Part shown: piece by piece, positions 32,498 through 41,752 of the stretch
How positions within the stretch are numbered: position 1 is the stretch's first letter
Layout of the letters: each line of letters opens with the position of its first letter
NCBI RefSeq assembly: GCF_009830105.1
Contig: NZ_WURB01000031.1
Coordinates: 1 to 43,551 of the forward strand
From: Microvirga makkahensis
GTDB taxonomy: Bacteria > Pseudomonadota > Alphaproteobacteria > Rhizobiales > Beijerinckiaceae
DNA: 43,551 bases
Direction: 5' to 3'
Position numbers and translations under genes: made by a program
Notes under the pieces: generated by a model
Databases searched by the model: none
Told to the model about the DNA's origin: nothing
What the model saw: the letters and a program-made list of their open reading frames with translations, nothing else

Positions 32498-33594
32498 TCA
32501 CCTCCTGCGGTGCCGAAGAGTAAGTACCGGGGCGGCGGCAATCATCACAATGAATACGCGGATGATGTGGTGAGCAGCGACGAAGGTCACCTCAATCCCG
32601 AGGGAAAGCGCAACGAGACTCATCTCCGCAAGCCCGCCCGGTGAGTAGGCCAGAAGCAAGGGGACCTGGCTGTAGGATGAGATGGAGCTCACCCCGGTGG
32701 CGAACGCGGCGGTGATCGTGAGCAGGATCACCGTCGTCCCCAGCGACAGGACGAGGATGCGGAAGATCTCACGTGGGGCCGTGCCGGCGAAACGGCAGCC
32801 GATAGTGGTGCCCAGCACAAGCTGGGCGAAGCTAACGACCTCAAAAGCTGGCGCGAAGCGGGTCCAGCCGAGAACATGCAGCAGCGCTCTGACCAGCATG
32901 GGACCGAGGAGCAGCCGGGCCGGAAGCCGCAGGACATGCCCGAGCAACGCACCGGCAAGAGCCGTCGCAATCAGCCACACCTCGTCGCGCCAAGGTGTCT
33001 CGGGAGCGACAGCCCGAGCTACGATCTCGTCCCGAGAGCGGTCCCGCTCATCAGCCGCACAAGGAACGGCAATGTGAGCACGACGAGGAGAATGCGCGCC
33101 GCGTGGACGAGTGCAATGGTGCGGGCATCCCCACCCTTGTCCTCACCGGCAATGACCATCCCGACCAGACCGCCCGGCATTCCAGCAAAATACGCCGTGG
33201 GGAGGCCGAACCCTGCAATGCGGCGGAAGTATGCGACACAGGCGGCGCCGCTGACGAGGATGAAGTCCGCGAGCCCCAGCACCGTCGGCAGCCAGTGTGC
33301 AATGCTCTCAACAATCTGGGGAGTGAACCCGACGCCCAGCATCACGCCGATGATCATCGTCATGGGAGGGCGTACAGCGGCAGGGGCCGCAATAGGCGCG
33401 CGCAGGAGGGCAGCCAAGGTGCAGGCGGTCATGGAGCCCAGCATCCGGGGCAGCGGCAGGTTCAACAGCGCGAAGCCCCATCCCCCGGCAGCCCCGATCA
33501 GCAGCGCCGCAAGGAAACGGCAGTAGGGGAATGACGCTGGCGAGAACGCCCGCACCCATGCACGACAGGCTTTGACCAACTGATACGAAACCAC
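32498..33594 (-). pseudogene. AbrB-family (COG3180) membrane protein, frameshifted
   Basis: Two minus-strand frames make up one protein of about 365 residues, the normal AbrB/ammonia-monooxygenase-like length with duplicated membrane halves. The first half (33594 to 33019) holds LAALLIGAAGGWGFALLNLP and FAGMPGGLVGMVIAGEDKGG. It stops at 33019-33021. The second half, one base out of register, is open through the linker and reads LIATALAGALLGHVLRLPAR and LLLAYSPGGLAEMSLVALSL. A single-base indel around 33020-33060 explains the split. The family function is not established (membrane regulator or transporter). It is the last gene of a minus unit in which every gene is broken. Confidence 0.75.
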
Positions 33595-33707
33595 TCCCTC
33601 AACATCCCGATGCCGCCGACCGAGGACGTGGCCTCAAACGGTCGCTTTCCTCCCGGGGCACGGGTCTTCATAGACCCTCGATTGCGGGTGCCGCCTGTTA
33701 TTCCTGC

Positions 33708-34707
33708 GGTGCATCCCTGAACACGATGCAGACCGGACTGCCGGTCCGGGCAGCCTCTCCCCGGTGCGAAAGCATCCTGGTGGGCCGGTCAGCTTTGAAG
33801 GTTGTGATGGTGTCGCTGTCCTCGAACAACCAGACTCCGGTCGGATCAAGGGCAAAGAAGCGAGGGATCCTGCCGCGGCTCGCCTCCCAGCCAGCACTTG
33901 TCAGCCGGCCCGTGACTTGGTCGATACTGAAGATGGCGATGCTGTCGTGCCCCGGTTGGATGCGTAAACAAACCGCCTGTCCATTGAGACGGCAATTTCG
34001 GCGGCCCGGCTATGGCCCACGAACGTGTCAGAGAGGGTGCTGAGGACCTGGAGAGGTGTCAGCCCGCCATGTTCGAGATCAAGCCGGTAAGCCGTGACCG
34101 TGGCGTCAAGCTCGTTCACCACGTAACCAATGCCGTTCGTTGGATGGAATGCAATGCGGCGCGGACCTGCTCCCTCGCGGGCTGGAGCCGGCGGTGCATC
34201 GACGGCGAGAAGCCTTCCCTTCTCTTCGTTGAGCCGGAACGAGAAGACACGGTCGAGGCCCTTGTCCGGAACGGCAATGAAGCGCCCGGTCGGCTCGAAC
34301 TCAACCTGATGGGGTTTGGCGAAGGGTTGCCCAACCCGGTGCGGACCAATCTCACCTTTGAAGACGACGAGATCGATGAGCTCGCCGAGCGAACCGTCCG
34401 CTTGCCGGGGCAGAAGCGCAAGACTCGACGTGACGTGGTTTGCCGCAACGATAAACCGGCTACCGGGATCAATGCGGAAGGTGCTGATCTCGCTCGTGTC
34501 GCCATGAACGCAGTACAGGAACCGGCGGCTGTGATCCAATGCCAGGAAGGACGGATTGTAGAGCCCGGTCACCTCCTGCACACGGGTCCAGACACCGGTT
34601 GCGGTGTCGACACGATAGACGTTGAGGCCGTTCCCGCGGGCCTTGCGCTCCCTGGTGGTGCGCGACCCAACATAGGCGAAACACACGGGCGACCTCACCG
34701 TCACCAT
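33708..34707 (-). pseudogene. Lactonase-type beta-propeller protein, frameshifted near its end
   Basis: A seven-bladed propeller of the 6-phosphogluconolactonase/3-carboxymuconate cyclase-like family. Blades are seen in FAYVGSRTTRE, LYNPSFLALDHSRRFLYCVH, PHQVEFEPTGRFIAVPDKGL and RIAFHPTNGIGYVVNELDAT. At about 33950 the reading YASNRG should continue HDSIAIFSIDQVTGRL but one G is missing from a G run, so the direct frame ends 11 codons later; the correct frame runs on to the TAA at 33708-33710. Total length about 330 residues, normal for the family. It lies between the TctC-like and AbrB-like remnants on one strand, so it may have acted on the same carboxylic substrate. Confidence 0.75.
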
Positions 34708-34732
34708 GCCGATCCCTCAATGCCATGCATCG

Positions 34733-35717
34733 TCACTGCGCCTTGATGCCGGCGATCGTGGTGATGTTCTTGAACTTCTCCGACTCGGCAGCAAGGAAGC
34801 TCTTGAACTCGTCCGGCTTTGTGGGGGACGGATAGCTGCCCAAGGACCCGAGCTTCTTGGCGGTGGCTGGGTTGTTGAGCACCTGAACGACTGCCTTGTT
34901 CAGCTTGTCGATGACCGGGGCCGATGTACCGGCCGGCCGAACAAGCCAAACCAGCTGGTCACGTCGTACCCCTTAAGCTGCGGATGCTCGGCCATCGCGG
35001 GAACGGACGGCAGGCTCGGGACCCGCTCCGAGGCTGTAACCCCAAGCGCCCTCACCTGATCGGCCTCGACGAAGGGGGCCACGGCCAAGTAACTCGCGAA
35101 GGTTGCCGTGACATTGTTCCCCAGGACGTCGGTGACCTGCTGGGCCGCGCCCCGATAGGGAACGTGCATCAGGTTGGTGGAAGCCATGCGGTTGAGGAGT
35201 TCCCCAGCAAGGTGCTGCGGGTTGCCGATGCCGCTCGATGAGAAGGTCGCCTTGGCGTCCTTGTTGTTTCCGGCATTGCTCAGGTTGTCCAGGGACTTGA
35301 TGTCGGATGCAGCATTGACGACCAGGACGTTGGGAACCTTCACCACCAAGCTGACGGGAGTGAGATCGCGGCTTGGGTCGTACTTGATGCTCTTGAAGAG
35401 ATGCGGGTTCACCGCGACTTCGCCGGCAGACGACAGCAGAAGCGTATAGCCGTCCCGCTCGGCGCGCGTGACCGTCTCCGCTTCGCGTATCCCGCTCGCG
35501 CCTAGCTGTTCTCAATGACAACTGACTGGCCGAGGACCTCTTTCAGGCCCTCACCGAGAATGCGGCCGACCGTGTCAACACCCCCGCCGGCCGTGAACGG
35601 CATAACCACCTTGATCGGTCGGGCTGGATAGTCGTTCTGGGCAACCGCCACCGTGGATGCGAAGCCGAGACCGAGGACAAGAGCGACCCTAAGGGACATG
35701 TAAGTTATTGGTTTCAT
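34733..35717 (-). pseudogene. Tripartite tricarboxylate transporter binding protein (TctC/Bug family), frameshifted twice
   Basis: The start at 35717 has GGGAGG upstream and a normal signal peptide (LRVALVLGLGFASTVAVAQ). The mature start YPARPIKVVMPFTAGGGVDT is typical of Bug proteins. The frame stops after VVIEN at about 35507. The next frame gives ERDGYTLLLSSAGEVAVNPH and continues to WFGLF near 34945, where a second slip is needed to reach PAGTSAPVIDKLNKAVVQVL and the true end at 34733-34735. The intact paralog lies at 38604-39569. This copy looks dead, unless both slips are sequencing errors. Confidence 0.8.
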
Positions 35718-35787
35718 GCGTTTTCCTCCCGCGCCTGCCCTGAAAAGAGCATCAGGAGCATGCATCCATTTGGCATGTTGAAATACC

Positions 35788-35834
35788 AAAATGCAATTTT
35801 CTCTTGCATTTTGATGAGATATCCTGCAATGCAA
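35788..35834. promoter_or_regulatory. Three ATGCAA motifs forming a candidate operator array
   Basis: A perfect inverted repeat AAAATGCAA (35788-35796) and TTGCATTTT (35804-35812) is separated by seven bases, and a further ATGCAA sits at 35829-35834. The region divides the broken minus unit from acnA and its transporter genes. The AT-rich dyad fits a GntR-type operator; the regulator at 41753-42673 is the obvious candidate, but the match is inferred. Confidence 0.5.
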
Positions 35835-35857
35835 GTGTCGTCTTCCAATGACCCAGG

Positions 35858-38551
35858 ATGCGAACAGCCGTGGCTGCCCTTTCAGTTGCCGGACGATCCC
35901 ACCGCATTTTCGACCTGCCTGAAGCCGCAGGCGGCGACCTCGGTCGGCTGCCCCACATCCTGCGCATCATGCTCGAGAACGTCCTGCGCAATGCGGGGGA
36001 TGATGCCCCACGGGCGAAGGCGGCGATCCTTGGGTGGCTGAACAGTGGACGAAGCGAGGAGGAGGTTCCGTTCCTCCCCGGCCGCGTCATGATGCACGAC
36101 ACCACCTGCGGTCCGGCACTGGTGGATATCGCCGGTATGCGCGCCTCGCTGGCCGAGGCCGGATACGATCCGGGCCGGCTCAATCCCGTCCTGCCCGTCG
36201 ACGTCTCCACCGACCATTCCCTCGCTGTCGACGTGTTCGGCGCACCCGACGCCCTTCGCCGCAACATGGAACGTGAGTTCGGGCGCAATGCCGAGCGCTA
36301 TCGCTTCATGAAATGGGCTACGCGAGCCTTGAACGGTGTTCGTGTTCACCCGCCCGGCACGGGTATCATGCACACGCTCAACCTGGAGCGACTGGCAACG
36401 GTCGTCACTACCGCCGAGCGGGATGGCGTGTCGTGGGCCATGCCCGATACGCTGATCGGCACCGACAGTCACACGCCGATGATCAACGGCATCGGCGTGC
36501 TCGGCTGGGGCGTGGGCGGCTTGGAAGCCGAAAGCGTCTTCTTCGGCATGCCCGTGATGATCCGGGTGCCGGACGTGGTTGGCGTGCGCCTCACGGGGCG
36601 TCTGCGGCAGGGCGTGCTCGCGACCGACCTCGCGCTGACGGTCACTGAGCGGCTCCGCCGCATCGATCTGGCGGACCGTTTCGTCGAGTTCTTTGGCGAG
36701 GGCGTCTCGACGCTCTCCGCCGGGGACCGCGCCGTCATCGCCAACATGACACCGGAATTCGGAGCCAATTCCGGCTTCTTCCCCATCGACGAACAGACGC
36801 TGCGCTATTTGAGCGAAACAGGCCGCTCCGCGGAGCAGGTCCGCCTCGTCGCGGAGTATGCCAAGCGGCAAGGGCTCTGGTTCGATCCGGAGGCTTCGCC
36901 CCGATTTACCGACATGGTTGAGATCAACCTCCGCGAGGTCGAGGTCAGCCTCGCCGGTCCGCGCCGGCCGCAGGACCGCATTCCGGCGAGACAGACTGTC
37001 GAGGCCCTTGCGCCAATGCTGGCGGCACGGCCCGCCACGGCCTCCGCCGAGCAGCCTAGCGACGGGGCCGTGGCGATTGCGGCAATCACGAGCTGCACCA
37101 ACACATCCGATCCGAGGCTTCTGGTTGCGGCAGGCTTGCTCGCCCGCAAGGCGCGCCGCTTCGGTCTCACCCCACCCGCCTGGGTGAAGACTTCGCTCGC
37201 GCCCGGCTCGCCCACTGCCGAGCGCTACCTGCGCCGCGCCGGCCTGCTGGATGACCTGGAGGCGGTGGGGTTCGGCATCGTCGGCTACGGCTGCACGACC
37301 TGCATCGGCAACTCGGGCCCGCTGCCTGCCGTTATCGAGCAGGCCATGACCGAGCGCGGTATTGTCCCCGTGGCCGTCCTGTCGGGCAACCGCAACTTCC
37401 CGGGACGCGTCCATCCGCAACTCGAAGCGGGCTTCCTGGCCTCGCCTCCACTCGTGATCGCCTTTGCGCTGGCTGGCGACGTCAACCGCGACATCCTCGT
37501 CGACCCGATTGGACGTTCGTCGTCGGGCAAGGACGTCCGTCTGGCTGATCTCTGGCCTACGGGCGATGAGATCGATGCGGCCCTCGCGCTAGCTATGAAC
37601 GCAGGCGACTATCATACCTCGTACGACGAGGCCGAGGCGAGCGAAACCTGGCGCGTGCTGGATGCTCCTGCCACGGCCCTCTTCCCCTGGGATCAGAACT
37701 CGACCTATATCCGGCGCCCACCCTTCGCGGGCTTCGGCAAGGGCACGCTCCTCGGCACCTACGCCGCGCACCCGCTACTGGTGCTGGGCGACGACATCAC
37801 GACGGACCACATCTCCCCTGCCGGGCAGATCCCGCAGCAGGGCGAAGCCGCCGAATACCTGGTGGAGCGCGGCGAGAACCGTCGCGACCTGAATGTCTTC
37901 GCATCGCGCCGCGGCAACTGGGAGGCCATGGTCCGGGGCCTGTTCACCAACAAGTCCGTTCGCAACCTCCTCGATCCACAGATCGCCCCCGGCTTCACGA
38001 TCCATGTCGGCTCAGGCGCGCATCTGCCTCTGTTCCAGGCCGCCGAGCGCTACGCCAGCGAGGGAGCCTCTGTCGTGGTGGTGGCCGGCGAGCGCTATGG
38101 CATGGGCTCGTCGCGCGATTGGGCTGCCAAGGGCGTCGCCCTGCTCGGCGCACGCGCGGTGCTGGCCTCAAGCTTCGAGCGGATCCATCGCTCGAACCTG
38201 ATCGGGATGGGCATCCTGCCCCTGCGCCTCCCGGCGGAGCAGCATCCGGAGAGCCTTCACCTCAAACCCGGCGACCAGATCGTCATCGATGCCGATCCCG
38301 ACCGGATCAGCCCGCGCGCGCCCGTATCTGTCACGATCCGCTTTGCCTCCGGCGAAGCTGAAACCTTTGTCGCGACCGCTGCCATCGAGACCGGGCTTGA
38401 GGTCGAGATCCTGCGCGGCGGCGGCATCATTCCCGTCATCCTGCATCGTGCCGTCAACGCGGAGGCCACAAGCCGTGAGGCGCATGCCCCAAAATTCACC
38501 GGAGACGGTGAAAGCACCCGGCGAGAGGCCTCGCCGAACAAGGGACGCTGA
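35858..38551 (+). CDS. acnA: Aconitate hydratase (AcnA family)
   Basis: An 897-residue aconitase with the 4Fe-4S ligands C413 (SCTNTS), C479 and C482 (GYGCTTCIGNSG). Other family blocks are DTLIGTDSHTPMINGIGVLG, GDDITTDHISPAGQIP and YGMGSSRDWAAKGVALLGAR. It interconverts citrate, cis-aconitate and isocitrate. A short extra tail of about 25 charged residues ends the protein. The ATG at 35858 has a poor ribosome site, but the homology starts nearby (ALSVAGRSHRIFDLPEA). Location next to TctCBA suggests a pathway-specific aconitase for an imported tricarboxylate; the housekeeping copy would lie elsewhere. Confidence 0.92.
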   Translation: MRTAVAALSVAGRSHRIFDLPEAAGGDLGRLPHILRIMLENVLRNAGDDAPRAKAAILGWLNSGRSEEEVPFLPGRVMMHDTTCGPALVDIAGMRASLAEAGYDPGRLNPVLPVDVSTDHSLAVDVFGAPDALRRNMEREFGRNAERYRFMKWATRALNGVRVHPPGTGIMHTLNLERLATVVTTAERDGVSWAMPDTLIGTDSHTPMINGIGVLGWGVGGLEAESVFFGMPVMIRVPDVVGVRLTGRLRQGVLATDLALTVTERLRRIDLADRFVEFFGEGVSTLSAGDRAVIANMTPEFGANSGFFPIDEQTLRYLSETGRSAEQVRLVAEYAKRQGLWFDPEASPRFTDMVEINLREVEVSLAGPRRPQDRIPARQTVEALAPMLAARPATASAEQPSDGAVAIAAITSCTNTSDPRLLVAAGLLARKARRFGLTPPAWVKTSLAPGSPTAERYLRRAGLLDDLEAVGFGIVGYGCTTCIGNSGPLPAVIEQAMTERGIVPVAVLSGNRNFPGRVHPQLEAGFLASPPLVIAFALAGDVNRDILVDPIGRSSSGKDVRLADLWPTGDEIDAALALAMNAGDYHTSYDEAEASETWRVLDAPATALFPWDQNSTYIRRPPFAGFGKGTLLGTYAAHPLLVLGDDITTDHISPAGQIPQQGEAAEYLVERGENRRDLNVFASRRGNWEAMVRGLFTNKSVRNLLDPQIAPGFTIHVGSGAHLPLFQAAERYASEGASVVVVAGERYGMGSSRDWAAKGVALLGARAVLASSFERIHRSNLIGMGILPLRLPAEQHPESLHLKPGDQIVIDADPDRISPRAPVSVTIRFASGEAETFVATAAIETGLEVEILRGGGIIPVILHRAVNAEATSREAHAPKFTGDGESTRREASPNKGR

Positions 38552-38603
38552 GCGGAACTACCGTTCAGCACCCATTCCCTCACGCAACCTTAGGGAGGAA
38601 CTC

Positions 38604-39569
38604 GTGAGCTACTTCACCAAGACGATCCGCGGCGTCGCCGTCGCCGCATTGACGCTCGTCGCGTCAACCACCTTTGCCCAGGAGGAGCTGAAGATCATCG
38701 CTCCTGCGGGTCCCGGCGGAGGATGGGACTCCGCTGCGCGCTCCATCCAGCAGGTCCTGACCCAGAACGGCCTCGCGAAGAGCGTCCAAGTGGTCAACGT
38801 TCCAGGCGCCGGCGGCACCATCGGCCTGGCCCAGTTCGTCAACACGGCCAAGGGCGACCCGAGCCAGCTCCTCGTCAACGGCATCACCATGGTTGGCGCC
38901 ATCCTCAGCAACAAGGCTCCCGTCAACCTCGACCAGGTGACCCCCATTGCGCGCCTGACCGGCGACCCCCTTGTCATCGTCGTGCCGGCCAACTCGCCGA
39001 TCAAGGCGATCGAGGAACTGGCGGCTGCAGTCAAAGCGGACCCGGCGAAGGTGACCTGGGCCGGCGGTTCCGCCGGTGGCGCGGACCACATCCTCGCGGC
39101 CCTGTTCACGAAGGCTGCCGGCTCTGATCCGGCGAAAGTGAACTACGTCGCTTTCTCCGGCGGCGGTGAGGCCCTGGCGGCCATGCTCGGCGGCAAGGTG
39201 ACGGCGGGCGTGTCCGGCTATGGCGAGTTCGAAAGCCAGATCAAGGCCGGCAAGTTGCGGGCTCTTGCCCTCTCGGCCGGCAAGCGGCTGGCCGGTGTCG
39301 ATGTCCCCACGCTCAAGGAGCAAGGCATGAACGTCGAGGTCGTGAACTGGCGCGCCATCATGGGTGCTCCGGACATCACGGACGAGGAGCGCAAGGCGCT
39401 CACCGACAAGATTGAGAAGGTCGTGCAGTCGAAGGAATGGGCCGAGATCCTGAAGCAGAAGGGCTGGGACGACTACTACCTGGCTGGCGAGCCCTTCCAG
39501 GCCTTCCTGAAGGAAGAGCAGGAGCGCGTGGGCGAGGTGCTGCGCTCGGTTGGTCTCGTTAAGTCGTAA
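38604..39569 (+). CDS. tctC: Tripartite tricarboxylate transporter substrate-binding protein (TctC/Bug family)
   Basis: A 321-residue periplasmic binding protein starting at a GTG with GGGAGGAACTC in front. The signal peptide is RGVAVAALTLVASTTFAQ. The mature part has IIAPAGPGGGWDSAARSIQQ, the Bug ligand loop with GGWD, and NVPGAGGTIGLAQFVNTAKG. This version with GGGWD differs from the common AGGG.D form seen in the broken paralog, so the ligands may differ. It follows acnA by 52 bases and is separated from tctB by a hairpin. Confidence 0.93.
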   Translation: MSYFTKTIRGVAVAALTLVASTTFAQEELKIIAPAGPGGGWDSAARSIQQVLTQNGLAKSVQVVNVPGAGGTIGLAQFVNTAKGDPSQLLVNGITMVGAILSNKAPVNLDQVTPIARLTGDPLVIVVPANSPIKAIEELAAAVKADPAKVTWAGGSAGGADHILAALFTKAAGSDPAKVNYVAFSGGGEALAAMLGGKVTAGVSGYGEFESQIKAGKLRALALSAGKRLAGVDVPTLKEQGMNVEVVNWRAIMGAPDITDEERKALTDKIEKVVQSKEWAEILKQKGWDDYYLAGEPFQAFLKEEQERVGEVLRSVGLVKS

Positions 39570-39581
39570 GGCCAAGACCTG

Positions 39582-39604
39582 GAGAGCCCGTGGGACGGGC
39601 TCTC
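39582..39604 (+). terminator. Strong hairpin between tctC and tctB
   Basis: GAGAGCCCGT pairs perfectly with ACGGGCTCTC around a GGG loop, followed by CTTTCC. Placed 12 bases after the tctC stop, it may end most transcripts or protect the 3' end of tctC mRNA, so that the binding protein is made in excess of the membrane subunits. Confidence 0.7.
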
Positions 39605-39644
39605 CTTTCCTCGTTCTCGACAATTCTCAAGATCGGATGACGCC

Positions 39645-40136
39645 ATGATGATGTCGCTGCTTGCGAGGCGGCGTGCGGACAAACGCGCGCTGGTGATGGG
39701 CCTCGCCCTGATCGTGCTGGCCATTGTGGTGGAGCGGGACGCTGCCGCTCAGACGGTCGCCTCCACCTACGGGATTGGGCCCACAGCCATGCCCATTGCC
39801 GTCGCTGGCTTTCTAGCGGTCCTCGGCGTCGGCCACTTCGTTGCGGCGTTCCGGGACGGGATGCCTGTTCCTGAGCATGCCGACGGGATTGCGATTGCCT
39901 GGATCGCCCTGGGACTCATCGCCCTGCTGCTCTGCATCGCCTTCGGCGGTGGGTTCGTGCTCGCGACCACGCTCCTCTTCGTAGTTACCGCACGGGCCTT
40001 CGGGCGGCGCGTCCTGCTGGCCGACGCCGCCATCGGGTTCGGCCTCGGCGTCTCGATCCATCTGCTGTTCAGCAAGCTCCTGACGCTGTCCCTTCCGGCG
40101 GGGCCGCTTGAGCGCCTGTTCTATAGGAGTTCGTGA
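39645..40136 (+). CDS. tctB: Tripartite tricarboxylate transporter small membrane subunit (TctB family)
   Basis: A 163-residue membrane protein with four helices (about 16-32, 46-66, 82-112 and 122-145). The TYGIGPTAMPIAVAGFLAVL segment and FGRRVLLADAAIGFGLGVSI are typical of TctB. Three ATG codons stand together at the start; the first is used here. The stop overlaps the tctA start by one base (TGATG), so the two are coupled. It is the poorly conserved small subunit of the tricarboxylate importer. Confidence 0.9.
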   Translation: MMMSLLARRRADKRALVMGLALIVLAIVVERDAAAQTVASTYGIGPTAMPIAVAGFLAVLGVGHFVAAFRDGMPVPEHADGIAIAWIALGLIALLLCIAFGGGFVLATTLLFVVTARAFGRRVLLADAAIGFGLGVSIHLLFSKLLTLSLPAGPLERLFYRSS

Positions 40137-41635
40137 TGGATGCGTTCTTTGCTCTTGGCCAAGGCTTTCTGGTCGCCCTTGAGCCCACGAAGCTTCTGTT
40201 CGCTGGCATTGGCGTGCTTCTGGGCACGGCGGTCGGGGTTCTGCCGGGCATCGGCCCCGCGCTGACGGTCGCCCTCCTGCTGCCGGTGACGTTCAAGCTC
40301 GATCCCACCGGCTCGATCATCATGTTCGCCGGTATCTACTACGGCGGCATGTACGGCGGCTCGACGACCGCCATCCTGATCAATGCCCCCGGCGAAAGCG
40401 CATCGGTTGCAACCGCCATTGAGGGCAACAAGATGGCCAAGGCTGGACGGGGCGGACCGGCCCTGGCGACCTCGGCCATCGGCTCCTTCGTCGCCGGCAC
40501 CTTTGCCACAATCGGGCTTGCGTTCTTCGCGCCTCTGCTGGTGCAGTTGGCCGTCAGCTTCGGCCCATGGGATTACTTCGCCCTGATGGTGCTCGCCTTC
40601 GTGACGGTGTCCGCAACCTTCGGCGAGTCCCCTCTTCGTGGGCTCACCAGCCTCGCAATCGGATTGATGCTCGGCCTCGTTGGCATTGATATCCTGACCG
40701 GCCAGGCCCGCATGGCTTTCGGGGTCCCGGAGCTCCTCGACGGTGTTGAGGTGACCACGCTGGCTGTCGGTCTCTTCGCGGTCGGTGAGGCCCTGTATGT
40801 GGCCTCCCGGTTCAAGGGCAACCCGGAGGAGATCGTCCCGATCAAGGGCTCGCTCTGGATGAGCCGGGAGGACTGGCGGCGGTCCTGGAGGCCATGGCTG
40901 CGCGGCGCGGCGTTAGGCTTTCCCATCGGAGCCCTGCCGGCCGGCGGCGCCGAGGTGCCGACGTTTCTGTCCTATGTCACCGAGAAAAAGCTGTCGAAGC
41001 ACCCGGACGAGTTTGGTCATGGCGCCATCGAGGGCGTCGCCGGCCCTGAGGCCGCCAACAACGCGTCAGCCGCGGGCACGCTCGTGCCCCTGCTGACCCT
41101 CGGACTGCCGACTTCCGCCACGGCGGCGATCATGCTGGCTGGCTTCCAGCAATACGGGCTGAACCCGGGTCCGCTCCTGTTCACCGAGAACCCCGCCCTG
41201 GTCTGGGGTGTGGTGGCGAGCCTCTTTATCGCCAATGCCATGCTCCTCGTCCTGAACCTGCCCCTGGTCGGGCTCTGGGTGCGGCTTCTGGCAATCCCGC
41301 AGCCGTGGCTCTATGCCGGGATCCTCGTGTTTGCGGCCATGGGCACCGTCGCGGCCAACCCCTCCGTGGTCGAGGTCGGAATGCTGTTCGTGTTCGGCTT
41401 CCTTGGCCTGCTGATGCGCCGCTGGGATTATCCGGTCGCGCCGATGGTGGTGGGCCTCATTCTCGGGCCGATGGCGGAGGCGCAGATCCGGCGCTCGATG
41501 CAAATCACCCTTGGCGATCCGCTGGTCTTCTTCGAGAATCCGGGTTCGGCCACCTTGCTGATGCTGGCCGCCATTGCCCTTCTGGCGCCATTTGCGATGA
41601 AGGGCTTGAGCCGTTTCAGGGCAGCCGAGGACTGA
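40136..41635 (+). CDS. tctA: Tripartite tricarboxylate transporter large membrane subunit (TctA family)
   Basis: A 499-residue transport subunit with about eleven helices. The duplicated core is visible in GTAVGVLPGIGPALTVALLL, YYGGMYGGSTTAILINAPGE, EGVAGPEAANNASAAGTLVP and LLTLGLPTSATAAIMLAGFQ. The ATG at 40136 has AGGAG six bases upstream; a GTG one codon earlier is less likely. It imports a tricarboxylate driven by the membrane potential together with TctB and TctC. Confidence 0.96.
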   Translation: MDAFFALGQGFLVALEPTKLLFAGIGVLLGTAVGVLPGIGPALTVALLLPVTFKLDPTGSIIMFAGIYYGGMYGGSTTAILINAPGESASVATAIEGNKMAKAGRGGPALATSAIGSFVAGTFATIGLAFFAPLLVQLAVSFGPWDYFALMVLAFVTVSATFGESPLRGLTSLAIGLMLGLVGIDILTGQARMAFGVPELLDGVEVTTLAVGLFAVGEALYVASRFKGNPEEIVPIKGSLWMSREDWRRSWRPWLRGAALGFPIGALPAGGAEVPTFLSYVTEKKLSKHPDEFGHGAIEGVAGPEAANNASAAGTLVPLLTLGLPTSATAAIMLAGFQQYGLNPGPLLFTENPALVWGVVASLFIANAMLLVLNLPLVGLWVRLLAIPQPWLYAGILVFAAMGTVAANPSVVEVGMLFVFGFLGLLMRRWDYPVAPMVVGLILGPMAEAQIRRSMQITLGDPLVFFENPGSATLLMLAAIALLAPFAMKGLSRFRAAED

Positions 41636-41654
41636 TGGGGCGTAGCGCGCCCCA
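41636..41654 (+). terminator. Possible terminator hairpin after tctA
   Basis: TGGGGCG and CGCCCCA pair around a five-base loop directly after the tctA stop. No T run follows, so it may act with Rho or only as an mRNA end stabiliser. Confidence 0.4.
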
Positions 41655-41752
41655 GCCTACGACCCAAGCTTTGCGCATGAGAGTACCGTGACCGCGGCAA
41701 ATCGGGTAAAGGTGATCAAATTATATTAGATACTGCGTACGGGGTCGTGTTC

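Noticed and set aside
35788..35812. Inverted repeat read as a terminator
   Set aside because: It lies upstream of both divergent genes, has an AT-rich stem, and is not followed by a T run, so an operator is more likely.
35882..37420. 512-codon minus-strand reading opposite acnA
   Set aside because: Same pattern of GC-rich antisense openness; the aconitase reading has all catalytic motifs.
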